NCBI RefSeq assembly: GCF_035083965.1
Contig: NC_089738.1
Span: 8,706,734-8,770,733 of the forward strand
Direction: 5' to 3'
Length of the DNA stretch: 64,000 nt
From: Branchiostoma lanceolatum
Taxonomy: Eukaryota > Chordata > Leptocardii > Amphioxiformes > Branchiostomatidae
A program made the position numbers and the translations under genes. This document shows positions 23,001 through 35,000 of this stretch, one piece after another. How positions within the stretch are numbered: the stretch's first letter is position 1; each line of letters opens with the position of its first letter. The notes under the pieces were generated by a model. That model had not been told where the DNA came from. It saw only the letters and a program-made list of their open reading frames with translations, and did no database searches.

Positions 23001-26000
23001 GACGCTCAATGGGCGGAGACAAAGGGGCTGGGGTTGGGTGTTTGTTTGAAAACATCTCCTGCATTGTGGAGGTTTATTCAGAAGGAGTTAGGGTTTCACA
23101 AGGGAAGAGGATGTGGTCACACTGTTTAACAGTATTAGATATGGTGTTGTAGAGGACTTATTTTGGGAGGTAAAGCTTGAAGGCAGTGGTTGGATAAATT
23201 TTCCACCTGTTGTGCCACTTCTTAACTATTACTTCAACAGGCCTTGGTAGGGAGGCACACAAGCATCTTTGTAATAAAAGTGCCCACTGTGCTAGTGGTT
23301 ACTAGTACTGTAAAATTCATCCATTTGAATAAATTTGCTGGAGGAAAACATTGTGACATGCTAGAAATCTAGTGTGGACCTTGACCTTCATCTTCCCAAG
23401 ATGTACCCACATACCAAATGTCATCACTTATCCATACAGACTATCTTTAAGTTATGTTGACCAAAAATATTTGGAACGCACACACACACACACGCACACA
23501 CAGACCGCCTATAACCTCCTTGTACAAACACACAGACACACCTAAAACAATACCTTCAATCTTCATGGAGGTAGCAAAATGTGAAGGATGGCCAAGAAAC
23601 CCCACAGTTTAAAAGCACCGCAATTTATATGAACTCTTCACTCTCGTGTCCTACTTCTAGTTTTCCCTATTCAACATTGGTCTTTCTTATGTTAATTTTT
23701 CTGGTCCACAAACTCTTAAATCATCGAGTTCACTGTGTGCAGTACAAAAGCTTGTTTGGGCATTGTGATGGAGTTCTGATGGTCTCTTGAGGTATCCATG
23801 GTGACTACCCCTTCAGACAAACCCATATCAACTGGTACCAGTATTTATGAGTACTTCAGTTGGGCAAAATCTGGAACGTCCACTGCATTGAAATGCAAAG
23901 AAAATGCATCCATGTGCAGGAATATTAAAATGTTATGTAGAGTCTTGCAGCAATCTTTCACAGTAAAGCTTTTCACACAATCTGTGCAAAAGTTTTGATG
24001 AAATGCCATTGTTATGATCATTGGTATGTAACGAGGTTCCAACCATATGGCACTGAATGACCATTGTGGGAGGTACATTTCCATATCTAAAAGAGCCTCA
24101 AACAGCTAAAGTGGGGCGTGTATTATTGATAAGTGTTACTGGGCCACGTTCACTTGTAGCAGGATTGTATACGTGGACGTGGGTTATGAACTATAGGAAT
24201 AATCATGAATGGATATTTTAAGTATGATATAGCTACCATCATTAGGAGGAGATATGTGGATGAGGTAGGTCAGAGTGTTTTTATCTCCAAGCAGATGTTG
24301 GGGTGTTTTCTAACTGCAGTGCTGGGCCTTTCATTGTTTAGCAGCTGTTATGATACTTGGTAAGCCATGTAAGTTACTTTTTGTGAGATTGAATATTCTG
24401 TTTTTCAGAGAGAAAAGGAGTCTTCTTACATCAACTTTGTGGGTTCTGTTAGCCTGCTGGATAGGGGGATCTACCATGAGGTGAGAATATCAGCTGCTGT
24501 TATGTCTATACCCTCTTTATCTCCATTACAATAGTCGGCATGTATTCAGTAATAGGTAGTGCATGCCAGAGGATTTTTCTTGTCCCCATTATTTGATGAA
24601 ATCTTGTTGCTAATGGTGGACAGCCATTTTGGCCAAACAGTCACTTTTAATTTTATGGACAAAAATGGTGTTGAACTTGAATATGAAAACATTAGAATGA
24701 TTTTTCTTTGGCTGACAGATTATAGTAAACTGTAGACAGTAGAGCATGATATATATTACTAACAGCACAGTAGCAATTTCTCTGCATTGTAACTTTTTTG
24801 TAGCTGACTTTTTTTACCCCAGGTCAAAGCTGTTGAATGTCTAAATGTAGCAAAAATACATGTGACACTTCATTCAGTACTTAAGTTTTGCCTCAATTTT
24901 TCTTCAGGAACCCAACTTAGATGGAAGAGAACCGCCACAACCATGTCCAAGATTTATGACGTGAGTTTGAAAATAATGTGATTATCAACTTGGGAGATGG
25001 CAACTTTTTTTTCCAAATTTTTAAAGATCCAAATATGTTTAACTTAATGGTTTCCATGTGGTACAAAGGATAGTCATTGACAATTAGAAATATCAAGGGA
25101 TTGTTCATTATGTGTAGTCTTATCACAGCTTATGTTGTTGTATGTCAATGAACAGTATGGTTATAATGATGATGTTTTTCAGCCACATGACACAGTCTAT
25201 GCCCATCGGACCAGTCAATGCTGCTAAGACTGTGAAGAGGATAACCAGTAAGAGATCTCCGACGATTCCCAAGACTCCCTTCACAGGCCGCAGGAGAGAA
25301 GACCTGCTACCAAAGTCACTAACCAGACCTCCTCAAAGTGAGCTTTAGTTCTTTGATGATACAGATGATGATTTAACACTTTCATTGATCATCAAACTTT
25401 TTATATCATTTGGTGACATTTTGTCCTCACTAATCCAAAAGAGAAAGAATCCATCCCTTTGTGAGTGGATCAAAGTCTATAACAGTCCAATCTTAATGCC
25501 CGTTCACAACACTGGTGTGTATAATCAAGTCTGTACGAGTTGCAGTGTAACATTTTTTGTCTCTGGTAAAGTTTGTGGCCAAAAAAATGTTTTTTGTTCG
25601 ATAACCAGGCTGCACAACACTGGGTCAAAGAAGAAAACAACTTCTTCCCCGCAAACTTTTGTACTATATGCTGACCAAAAATAGAAAAATGTTAATAATA
25701 TGCAACTCATGCGGACTTGAATATACGCACAAGTATATTAAAATTTGATTGGAATTCTTGAAGATCATTGAAATCTGTTTTGAAAACAAACAAGCAAAGA
25801 ATGAAAAAAACATAATCTTGTAGATGAACTGCTTTTGTGAAACATTTGTGTCTTGCAGCTGTAACATCCTGTTTTCTTCCGACAGGATTTGTGCGACAAA
25901 GAGTACCGGATTATGATGATAGGCAGGAAGTGAACGCTGAAGACGTACTTCTGGCCGTGCCTCGCTCCCCGCCACCCAGCGTACAGGACAGTGAAGTAAC

Positions 26001-29000
26001 ACGGGATGAGGAGGAGGATTTTCGACACGGAAGCTTAAGGTTATTCTAGAATCTTCTTAGTTTGATTTACTTATTGTGTATATTGAATTGAATTGAATTT
26101 CTTTATTTTGTGTACATGTACATGTATTTCACCCATAGCTGTACAAACATAAAAACAACTATGTATGCAAAAATTTATACATAATGAGTTTCTATACCCA
26201 TGGCCAAAGAAAGGAGAGGGAAATGATTGAGCCTTGTTGATATCAAGATCTGTTGCTTTGGACAATAAAAGAAGCATGTCGAGGTTACTCTTGCCATGTT
26301 ATGACTATGATATGAGATGCATTTATTGTTCATGCATTGATCCCACCGCTGCCACCAAGTTATGTTCTATGGTCCTAGATCCATTATATAGATCTAACAG
26401 CACAGAAATGACAGCCTCAGTGAAGAGCTGATTTCAAGCTTTATTCTGAGTGCCATGCCATATGAGGCGGAGTGATACAATCTTAATTATAGTGATTCAA
26501 GATCACAATCAATGTACCTGATGATGCTTAGGTGGCGGTTACTTATGCCTGATGTCTATCTTGAGTATGTAACACTGATACACGTTGTTGTAGAGTTACT
26601 AAAAACTGGTTTTCCTGCTACAGAGACCCTCTGTACCGTCGAGAGGAGCTGGCAGACGTGGAGAGTTTAGGACACACAGCAGGTGACCCAGAGGATGATG
26701 GGATATTCTCCATGCTGAGTGGTTACCGTGGTGATGTGGTGAAGAGCGGTGGTTCAGGTGTCAGTGGTGGCGCAGGTGCAGGTGTGAGTTCAGGTGGTAG
26801 TGACTCGGGTGGAAGTGAGGAGGAGGGGCTGCAGGTGGCAGCAGGCGCAGACACAGGTGCAGGTGGTGGGATGGGGGTGACATCGCTTGCTGGGAGTGGT
26901 AGTGTCAAAGGTAATGTGCTGCACACTAACAGTAACTGTAACATTCAGTGTCTCAGTAGAGGGTTGGGCACACTAGTGCGTATATTCAAGTCCGCATGAG
27001 TTGCATATATACAAATGTATTGACATTTTTTTGTCTCTGGTAAAGTTTGCAGCAGAAAAAATCGCGGTTTGATGACCAGGCTGCACAACCGTGGGTCAAA
27101 GTTAAAAACAACTTCTTTCCTGAAAACTTTACCTGAGCCAAAAAATGTCAAAACGCAACTCAAACAGATATGTGCACTAGTGTGAACCCCCCTTAGCTAG
27201 CATGTTGGTGGTCATAATTATCATGGTAAATAAAATGATCTTGTTACTAAAACATTTAGCTTATAGTAAAGGGTACATGTACATTTAGAATCGTGTACAT
27301 GTACTTGTCCACTATGGCAAAAGAAACATTTTCTTGGCAATGTCATCACAGCCATGTACATGTGTACATTTGGATCCCATTCTAACTTTACTTTCAGGGC
27401 TGTGTTGTCAGAATTTACCCTTCCCTCCAAAAAACAACACTTTCAATAAAATTGTGTCAAAAGACATGTCAAAAAGGGAAGACTAACATTCTATTTGTTG
27501 ATTGGCAAGAAAAATGTTGACTGTACTGTATATACAATATAACTAGCCATCAAAGTGTGTAACTCCTATCCACCAGGACTAGAGTTGTTACATGCTGTCC
27601 TGAAGAACCTCCTAGGCTCCACCAGTGTGGAGGACATCGACACAGAAGTGCTAAGGACGACCCTGGACAAACACCTGGAGGAATGTAACACCTGCACGCA
27701 CCTGGTCAGACAGGTGGTGAGGAGCCAGCTGGGCCCCGTACCTGACAACTACCTGCTGTCTGGACTAATCAGCATTCTGCCCCTACTATCCGCAGGCATG
27801 TTGGCATGGTCACCCATTCCTGGTGCAGGGTGGTGGAGGGATCTGTCTCTTCTTTTGCAGTTTTCCAGCAAATATTTTTTTTCTTATGGCTTCATTTCCA
27901 CAGAACTTAGACTGTTGTCCACCTTATGAGCCGACCATAAATGTTTTGGTCATTGAGATCAGTGAAAGGTCATTGGAGGATCTTTAAGATCATTAGAATT
28001 TGATTGGAAGTCCTTGAAGATCATTGAAATCATTGAAAGACGAGAGATCATTTGGAAGAGATCATTGAACATTCATTAACCTTTAGCACATGGAGGTAGC
28101 CGTTTGGCACCCAATTTCCTATTGGTTACAGAGTTAGGCAGCAGGGAGAAGGTTAAAAAATCGTTGAGAGAACTGCCAAAGTTTTGGAAGCTCAACGGTC
28201 TAGTTCTGTGGAATTCTTACCTACCTTCAGGCATTTTACAGGGCACAATGAAAGGAAATGGTTTGCTAACTGTTTTTACTTTGTATGAGTCAGCTTTTCT
28301 TTCAGCTCGCTCCCAGTTTTCAGGAAATGCTAAGTTCCCAAAGGATGTCACCTCAGCAAGCACACACGTACATATTTTTCCCTACCATCTGTGGGATACT
28401 TAGGGATAGAGAAGAGTACATCTATTTCTTGTGTAATCTACAACTCAGGAGGAAGTGCCAGATCCTTGCTATCCCTCCACTCAAACCATGATTGGAGCTG
28501 GGAGGGAGAGGTGGAGGGGAGAGAGAGGAAAGGTATGGAGGAGGAGGAGACAGAGGAGGGGGTGTCAGGTGATGGTGGTGGGACAGGTGAACAAACAGGT
28601 GAAGGGAGCACTTGTGGTGAAGGGCAGGTGCAAGGAACTGCTGGGGAAGTACAGAGCCTGAAGGAGGAGGAATCATTGAAAGGTCAGTTAGTAACTAGTT
28701 ATTTTGCATTATATGGTAATACAATGTACATCTATCTATCAGCCTATTCATCTATTTATCCATTCATCTACCTGTCTAGATTTTGTACTCATCCATCCAT
28801 CCATCTACCTATCCTTCTCACACTATCATTTTATCTGTCTATCCATGATCTCACACCCTCCTTCCATCCATGCAAGTCCATCGTCAATTTTGCAGTACAC
28901 ACAGCGCCATCTAGTGGCAACAATAAGAAATGCAATTTTGATGCTGTCTAAAATCAGTGCTAGTACATGTAATGCTTCATTTTCGGGAAATGTTATAACT

Positions 29001-32000
29001 AAAATCTCATACACTTAATTAGAGTTGCAAATTTTATCATGGCAATATTTGATATTCTTTTTGATACTTTATCATTCATTTTCACAATCAATATATAATA
29101 GCAAAATCAATATGTAGCTCCGTGTCATATTCCAGCCAGAATGACCAGCCTTTACAACAGCAGTTCTACTGAAATATTCAGATGGGCCCCATCACCTGAG
29201 GGAATAAATCAACCAATTAGACTAATCAGTAACCTTTATTTAGACTGGGTCGTCCTTGTCCACTGATCCTAGAGGTCCTGTGGGAGGTTGTTGCTAAGCA
29301 AGCTTTGTCCAGAACACATGGAAAATAACATCCTCTGACCTAGGGATAGGGACACTGTCTTAAGGGGTTTTATCTAGAAAGTATATCTAGTTGAGTTTCT
29401 GTTGTGGCTTCTGTACAAGTCCTCAGCAAAGCCAGGTATTTTTGACAATGTTATGTTTGGATAAGGGCTTCTACATCTAAAATTGGTTTGTTTTAATGGC
29501 TTGCAGCTGGATGTATTATATGTGAAATTCCTCCTTGCAAAATCAATGGACTAAATGCTATGCTGGGTGGACCTTCGTCTTTAATAGTTACAAAAATATG
29601 CCCCGTCAATGGGTCATCAAAACATTCAGATTTGTATTGACCACTTCCTGTAAAGAAAAAGCATTTATGCAGATGATAAGTTCAAAATGTGAGCAAATCT
29701 CCAAGAATTTTGAAAAACGTCATTACCTTTGATAAATACTGATATGATAATACATGTGTATGAGGGCCATTGTGATTGGATACGCATTGTATTTGTGTAA
29801 GCTAAACTATTTTCTCCCTTCTCACAGCCTTTTTTTTAATCAAAATGTTGTGAAATCTGAAATATTTCATGTGGGATGAATTTTCAAGTTGAACTCATTC
29901 TTTCACTCTAGTCCATTGTTCACCGTATTGCACAGGTTAGACGTACATTCAATTAATTTCAAAAACGGTATGAATCAGAATGAAGGACAATTCTCTGTTT
30001 TGCTAGGACACAGTTGAATGCATCAGGTATATAACGGTACAGAGCAATTGGATATGCTATGGCTAATCTTAAATTCCACCATTATGTTTCACAGCAGACA
30101 GTACAGCCAGGTCTAAGAAAGACAGAAAGGAGAGAAGACGAACTTCTACCACATCAGTAGAGGCTGAAGATAAAGTGAGTACAAATTCTGAAATGTGAAA
30201 ACTGGAGCAGGACGCAGCTACCATGTGAAACATCATATAAAAATAAGGAATCAATTTTGCAACGCTATGTTGTATACAGTATCATGACTTATACATTTGA
30301 TTATTTTCATCATCATCATTATTATCATCATCATTTGCAAAACGTTAAAAATTACTCACTGCTTTTTTTTTCTACAATGTTCATGGAATATTGTAGCTCT
30401 CAACATTATAGTAGTTTCTCTGTAAATTGTGCTATTTATCAAAAAGATATATCATTACTACTAATACTAGATATATTTCCCATACAAGCACGTTGCACTG
30501 TTCCTTCATTTTCCTGAAAGATTTCTGCAAGTTATTTTCCTTGTTTCATACTAGGCACCAAAATCCATAATGAAGAAGACCAAGACCCAGCCCAGAAGAA
30601 TCTCGGCCCCACGTGTGACCATTGAGACGGAGCCCCAGTCCTCCATATCCCAGCAGACAGACACAGATGTGCCCACTGCTGTAGAGGACTATCCCATAGA
30701 GGAGGAGCTGGAGTCTGTGTCTGAGGTCTCCACCATTGAAGTGCCACAGCCCAAACTTATACTGGACAATAAAGGTGAGAGCACAGGATATACCGGTAGT
30801 GTACTTTGTATTCTGACTGTAATTTACTAACTATATTATATAACCGCCCTTCGGCGAAACAAAACAGCTTCAGGTTGACACTATAGATTGTATAGCCACA
30901 AATGATTGTGACTCTTTGTTTGTGACTTTTGGCTTGGTACAATGACAAAGACTTACAACTTTTGCACAACCAAAAGATGAACACTGAATTTGTACAAAGG
31001 TCTTGGTCAGATTTTGAAATATGTGCATTTTGGGCTTTAGTTCAAGGTGTAATACATATTTCTCACTCAAAGCCACTGCTTTTAAAACAATGACCATCAA
31101 AGATGTCAACGTTTCTAACCGTCCATCCATTAGTATAATGTAGTCTGTCCTCTTAGACAACGTCCTCCAAAAGTCATTCAATGGAGAAATCTGGACATAG
31201 ATTTTTTCTTTCAAGGATTTTCAGCCTAGTTGCAGTCAGATAAGAGATACATGTAGTTCACTCATCCTCATGTGGTTTTGTTCACCATGGTGAAAGAAAT
31301 GCTTGTCTTTATTCAGATATCTACATGTTAGTCAGCATAATCCTTAGGTTTAGAATAAGCAATCTTGTCTAGTTTTGTGGGTCAGAGATGAGTGTTGACC
31401 AAAGGTTATTTAGTCACTGCCCCACCTGAGTAAACAGCTGGAGTGGTCTTACCTGTTTTCGCTCCCATTTCCACACCACAATGTTTGTCTGTAAACATCA
31501 TTGTTTTCCACTTAATGAAATCTATTTCGTGATCATTTACATATTGCTGTCTATCACAGCTTCTTACAGTATGAAATGTTCTTTTGACAAAGAACTTGTG
31601 TGATTCTTTTTAAAGTTTTAGTCCAGTGTACAGATGCAGCATTATTTTGCATCAGAAGATGATTTTTGTGTCATGAAGTGAAAGCTGCAGAGGGTTCGTC
31701 TAATTGTGGTCAGTTGTAGTCAGCTGTTGCTGTGCATACCAAGGTTTGAAGTGTTCTTTACCTAGAGCTTACTGTAAATGCAGAAATGTTCGCGGGGATT
31801 TAATTTCGCTGTAGGGAGAAAATGGAGTGTTCGCGGTGGTTTTGAGTTCGCGTTTGAAATAATAGTGGTGCTACAGTCACACAATGGAACAGCTTGTCGC
31901 GGTGGTTTTAAGTTCACGGTAGAGAGTTTACATCGAAAACCGCAAACATAAAATCACAGCGAACATTTCTACATTTACAGTATTATGTGCCATCTTTGTT

Positions 32001-35000
32001 TGATCACCAGGTAAAAAGAAGGGACGGGATCTGAAGTCGGAGCACGCTTGCAGACAGAAGTCTCCCAAAGTGTCGGCGGTGATTTCGTTGCGGAGTCCGA
32101 AGCCGCGAGACACGACGCTACAGGACGAGCTCCGACGGCAGCAACTGGCGGAGGAAAGGCGGGCGAAGGCGGCACAGATGTACGAGAAACTGAGGAGGAA
32201 GCCGACAGACAGAGGGGATGAGATGGAGGAGGGGGAGGACAGGGCATTACAGCAGGACTTTAAAGACTGTGAGTTACGGTAGTCTGCAAAGTGTTTTGTG
32301 TGCAGAATTTGGAGCTACATGTGTGTAACTAGCTGTAAGTTTGCCTTTTCCAGCAATGAATGCACCAAGTACACTTTTTTAGTTATAACTATTAAGAGAG
32401 AAAAAGGAATATTGTTTGAATGTATAGTTTTAAGCATCATGCTGGGAAATTGTCCAATTTGCAATGAAGAACATTTTCGATTTTGTATGCATTTCTACTC
32501 TTAGTCTACAGTTTACTGCATTACTTCTTGTTAATGAAATTTTGATTTTGATCTGGAGACCATAGCAAGAAATGAAACAGGCCGTAGGAAATAGTCTCTT
32601 CTTTTGTGTGACATGATTATTTTGTTCCAGATGGCTTCCTCTCCAAGTACTGCATCTTCAACAAGGACAAACTCAGGATGTACCGTAAAGCCTTTGATGC
32701 TGTAAGTACACCATCTTAAATTGATGGCATGGAATTTCCCTAATCTGCACTTTCTACTAGAAGATTTTTTGTCAACTCTTGATTGACTGGTAGTCAGCAC
32801 TTTCTTGCCAATTTCACTTTTAAGTTACAACTTTTATAAGGAAAGAAAATTCTATTTTCTATTCTCACTGTAATAAGCAAAGAAGCAAAATAGCTTTGAA
32901 TGTAACTGCAAAAACCATGCTGCTAAAGTTGGTATCAAAGATGCCTTCTATCATTCATAAAGCCATATACACAGTGACTCTTTGGAATTTCAAAAGAATG
33001 ATATGGTACTGGTAGGGTTATGGTATTGCACTGTATTGCCATGGACTGCATTGAGCTGTTGATTTCAGGTTGATGAAGACAAGGATGGGTACCTGTCAGG
33101 TCCAGAGGCTCTGATGGCCCTGAAGGGTGTGGTGTACTCTGGCTCACTCAATGATGCAGAGGAGTACTATGTCTACAGGGTAAGGACATCACTCTCTTCA
33201 ATATATCATAACAGTTGTTCCATTACTTTGATATAATCTGATTGGAAAAATACAACTCTAATTAAAAGTGTAGAGATTTAAGTTCCCAGCAGCAATGCCT
33301 TTATTCTGTAGGAACATTGGTTCAAGAGACCATTATTCAAATTTTTGACGGTGGCGCATACAAAGCAAGTTTGAAATATTCTATCAAAGCCCAGGGTGTA
33401 CCATATTTAGTACAGTGGTTTATATTACTCAGGTACTCTTGTGGTCATGTCAATTCATCAGGTTACTGAAATATGAAAGTTTCATGAGTACTAAATATAG
33501 TAATGCTTATTTTCACACTGCTTCTTGTAATGGACAATGAAGATTTGTCCACAAGTGAGTACCGGTATTCTTGCTTTTATTATGTTTCGCCAACGAAACA
33601 TATTGTTTTTGTAAGGTTTCTTCTCCTTCTTCTTCTTCTTCTTCTTCTCCTGTCAAACCTTGAAATCGCTTCTTCTCGGTCGTCCGTCGACCAAATTAGC
33701 TGAAATTTGGTATGCAGGTAGAGTACGTGTATACCCCTAGACCCTTTTAAAATTTTTTTGATATAAGTTTTTAAAATGATTTTATGGAGGTTTTTTGGTC
33801 ATTTTCAGACAAAAGTCGCACATGATGGCCTCCAGTGCCGTGGTGTTGAAACCTGAGGACCTCAAATTTGGTTTAGTTGTGCATTGGATATTTACCCAAA
33901 GGACCCCATTATTTTTTTTGGCATACACTACTTCAAAATGATTTATTTTGCAATTTCTTGATGCAATTTTTGGTTATTTTCTGTCGGGGCCAGCAAGAAC
34001 TAGGTCATACTGTAACATAAGCCCTCCTACATGTCTGGGACTTAAAACCAAGCAGATGTCAGGGGGTACCTCTACTAATGGTATGACAGAAAGTTATATG
34101 TACCTTATGTTACATGGTACGGATGTTATATTTGAGATGTAGGTACCTATAGGAAAGGTGACTACACCTGACAATTACTTATGCTAATGAGGACCTAATT
34201 CGCATAATGTATGCATAGAGTTGTATGTCCCTTACCGTAAATGCTGCGGATGTCATCTTTGAGATGTAGGTACCTTTAGGAAAGGTGAATGCACCTGGCC
34301 AAAAATTATGCTAATGAGGACCTCGTTTACATAATTTATGCTGAAACTTGTATTTCCCTTACCGTACAAGCTGCAGATGTCATATTTGAGATGTAGGTAG
34401 CTTTAGGAAAGGTGCACACGCCTGGCCATGACATATGCTAATGGGGACCTCACTTGCATAATTTATGCATGATGTTGTATTCCCCTTACTGTAAAAGCTG
34501 TGGATGTCATCTTCTACATGTAGGTACATGTAGGAAAGGTGAAAGCACCTGGACATAACTTATGCTCATGACGACCTCATTTGCATAAATTATGCAGAAA
34601 CTTGGATTTGCCCAGGAGTTATTTTTGGACAGCCCACTTCTTGCATGAGGAGTATGGGCGAAACATCCTGAATTTGCTCTTAAAGCAAATGACGGCCAGT
34701 CTAGTTTTTTTTATTTTCTGTGACAGGATTTGAATGTTCTGTTTTTCTACTTCAAAAATTAAGAATTGCAGTACACCATCAGAATCTTGGTGTTGGGTGA
34801 CTCTTATTCTTTAAGAAAAATTGTACTAAGCAGTTCAATGTCGTATTTGGGATATTCATGTATGTGTATGTTGCTAAGACCATTTTACCGAAAAGGTTGT
34901 TGTAGAATCTTAGCAATGTTTAGTGCTGTCTTAGACTCGCTGAAAAGACTTCAAAGATGACTATGCCTCAACAGAGTATTAGAATATTGGTATGAGCTAT

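Noticed and set aside
26723-26944. Pro-rich minus-strand frame
   Set aside because: Shadow of the Gly/Ser-rich exon 7 of the EF-hand gene.
28422-28676. Pro/Ser-rich minus-strand frame
   Set aside because: Shadow of the Glu/Gly-rich exon 9.
34060-34600. CRISPR-like array
   Set aside because: Units of about 127 bp are repeated over their whole length without spacers; this is a minisatellite in a eukaryotic intron.
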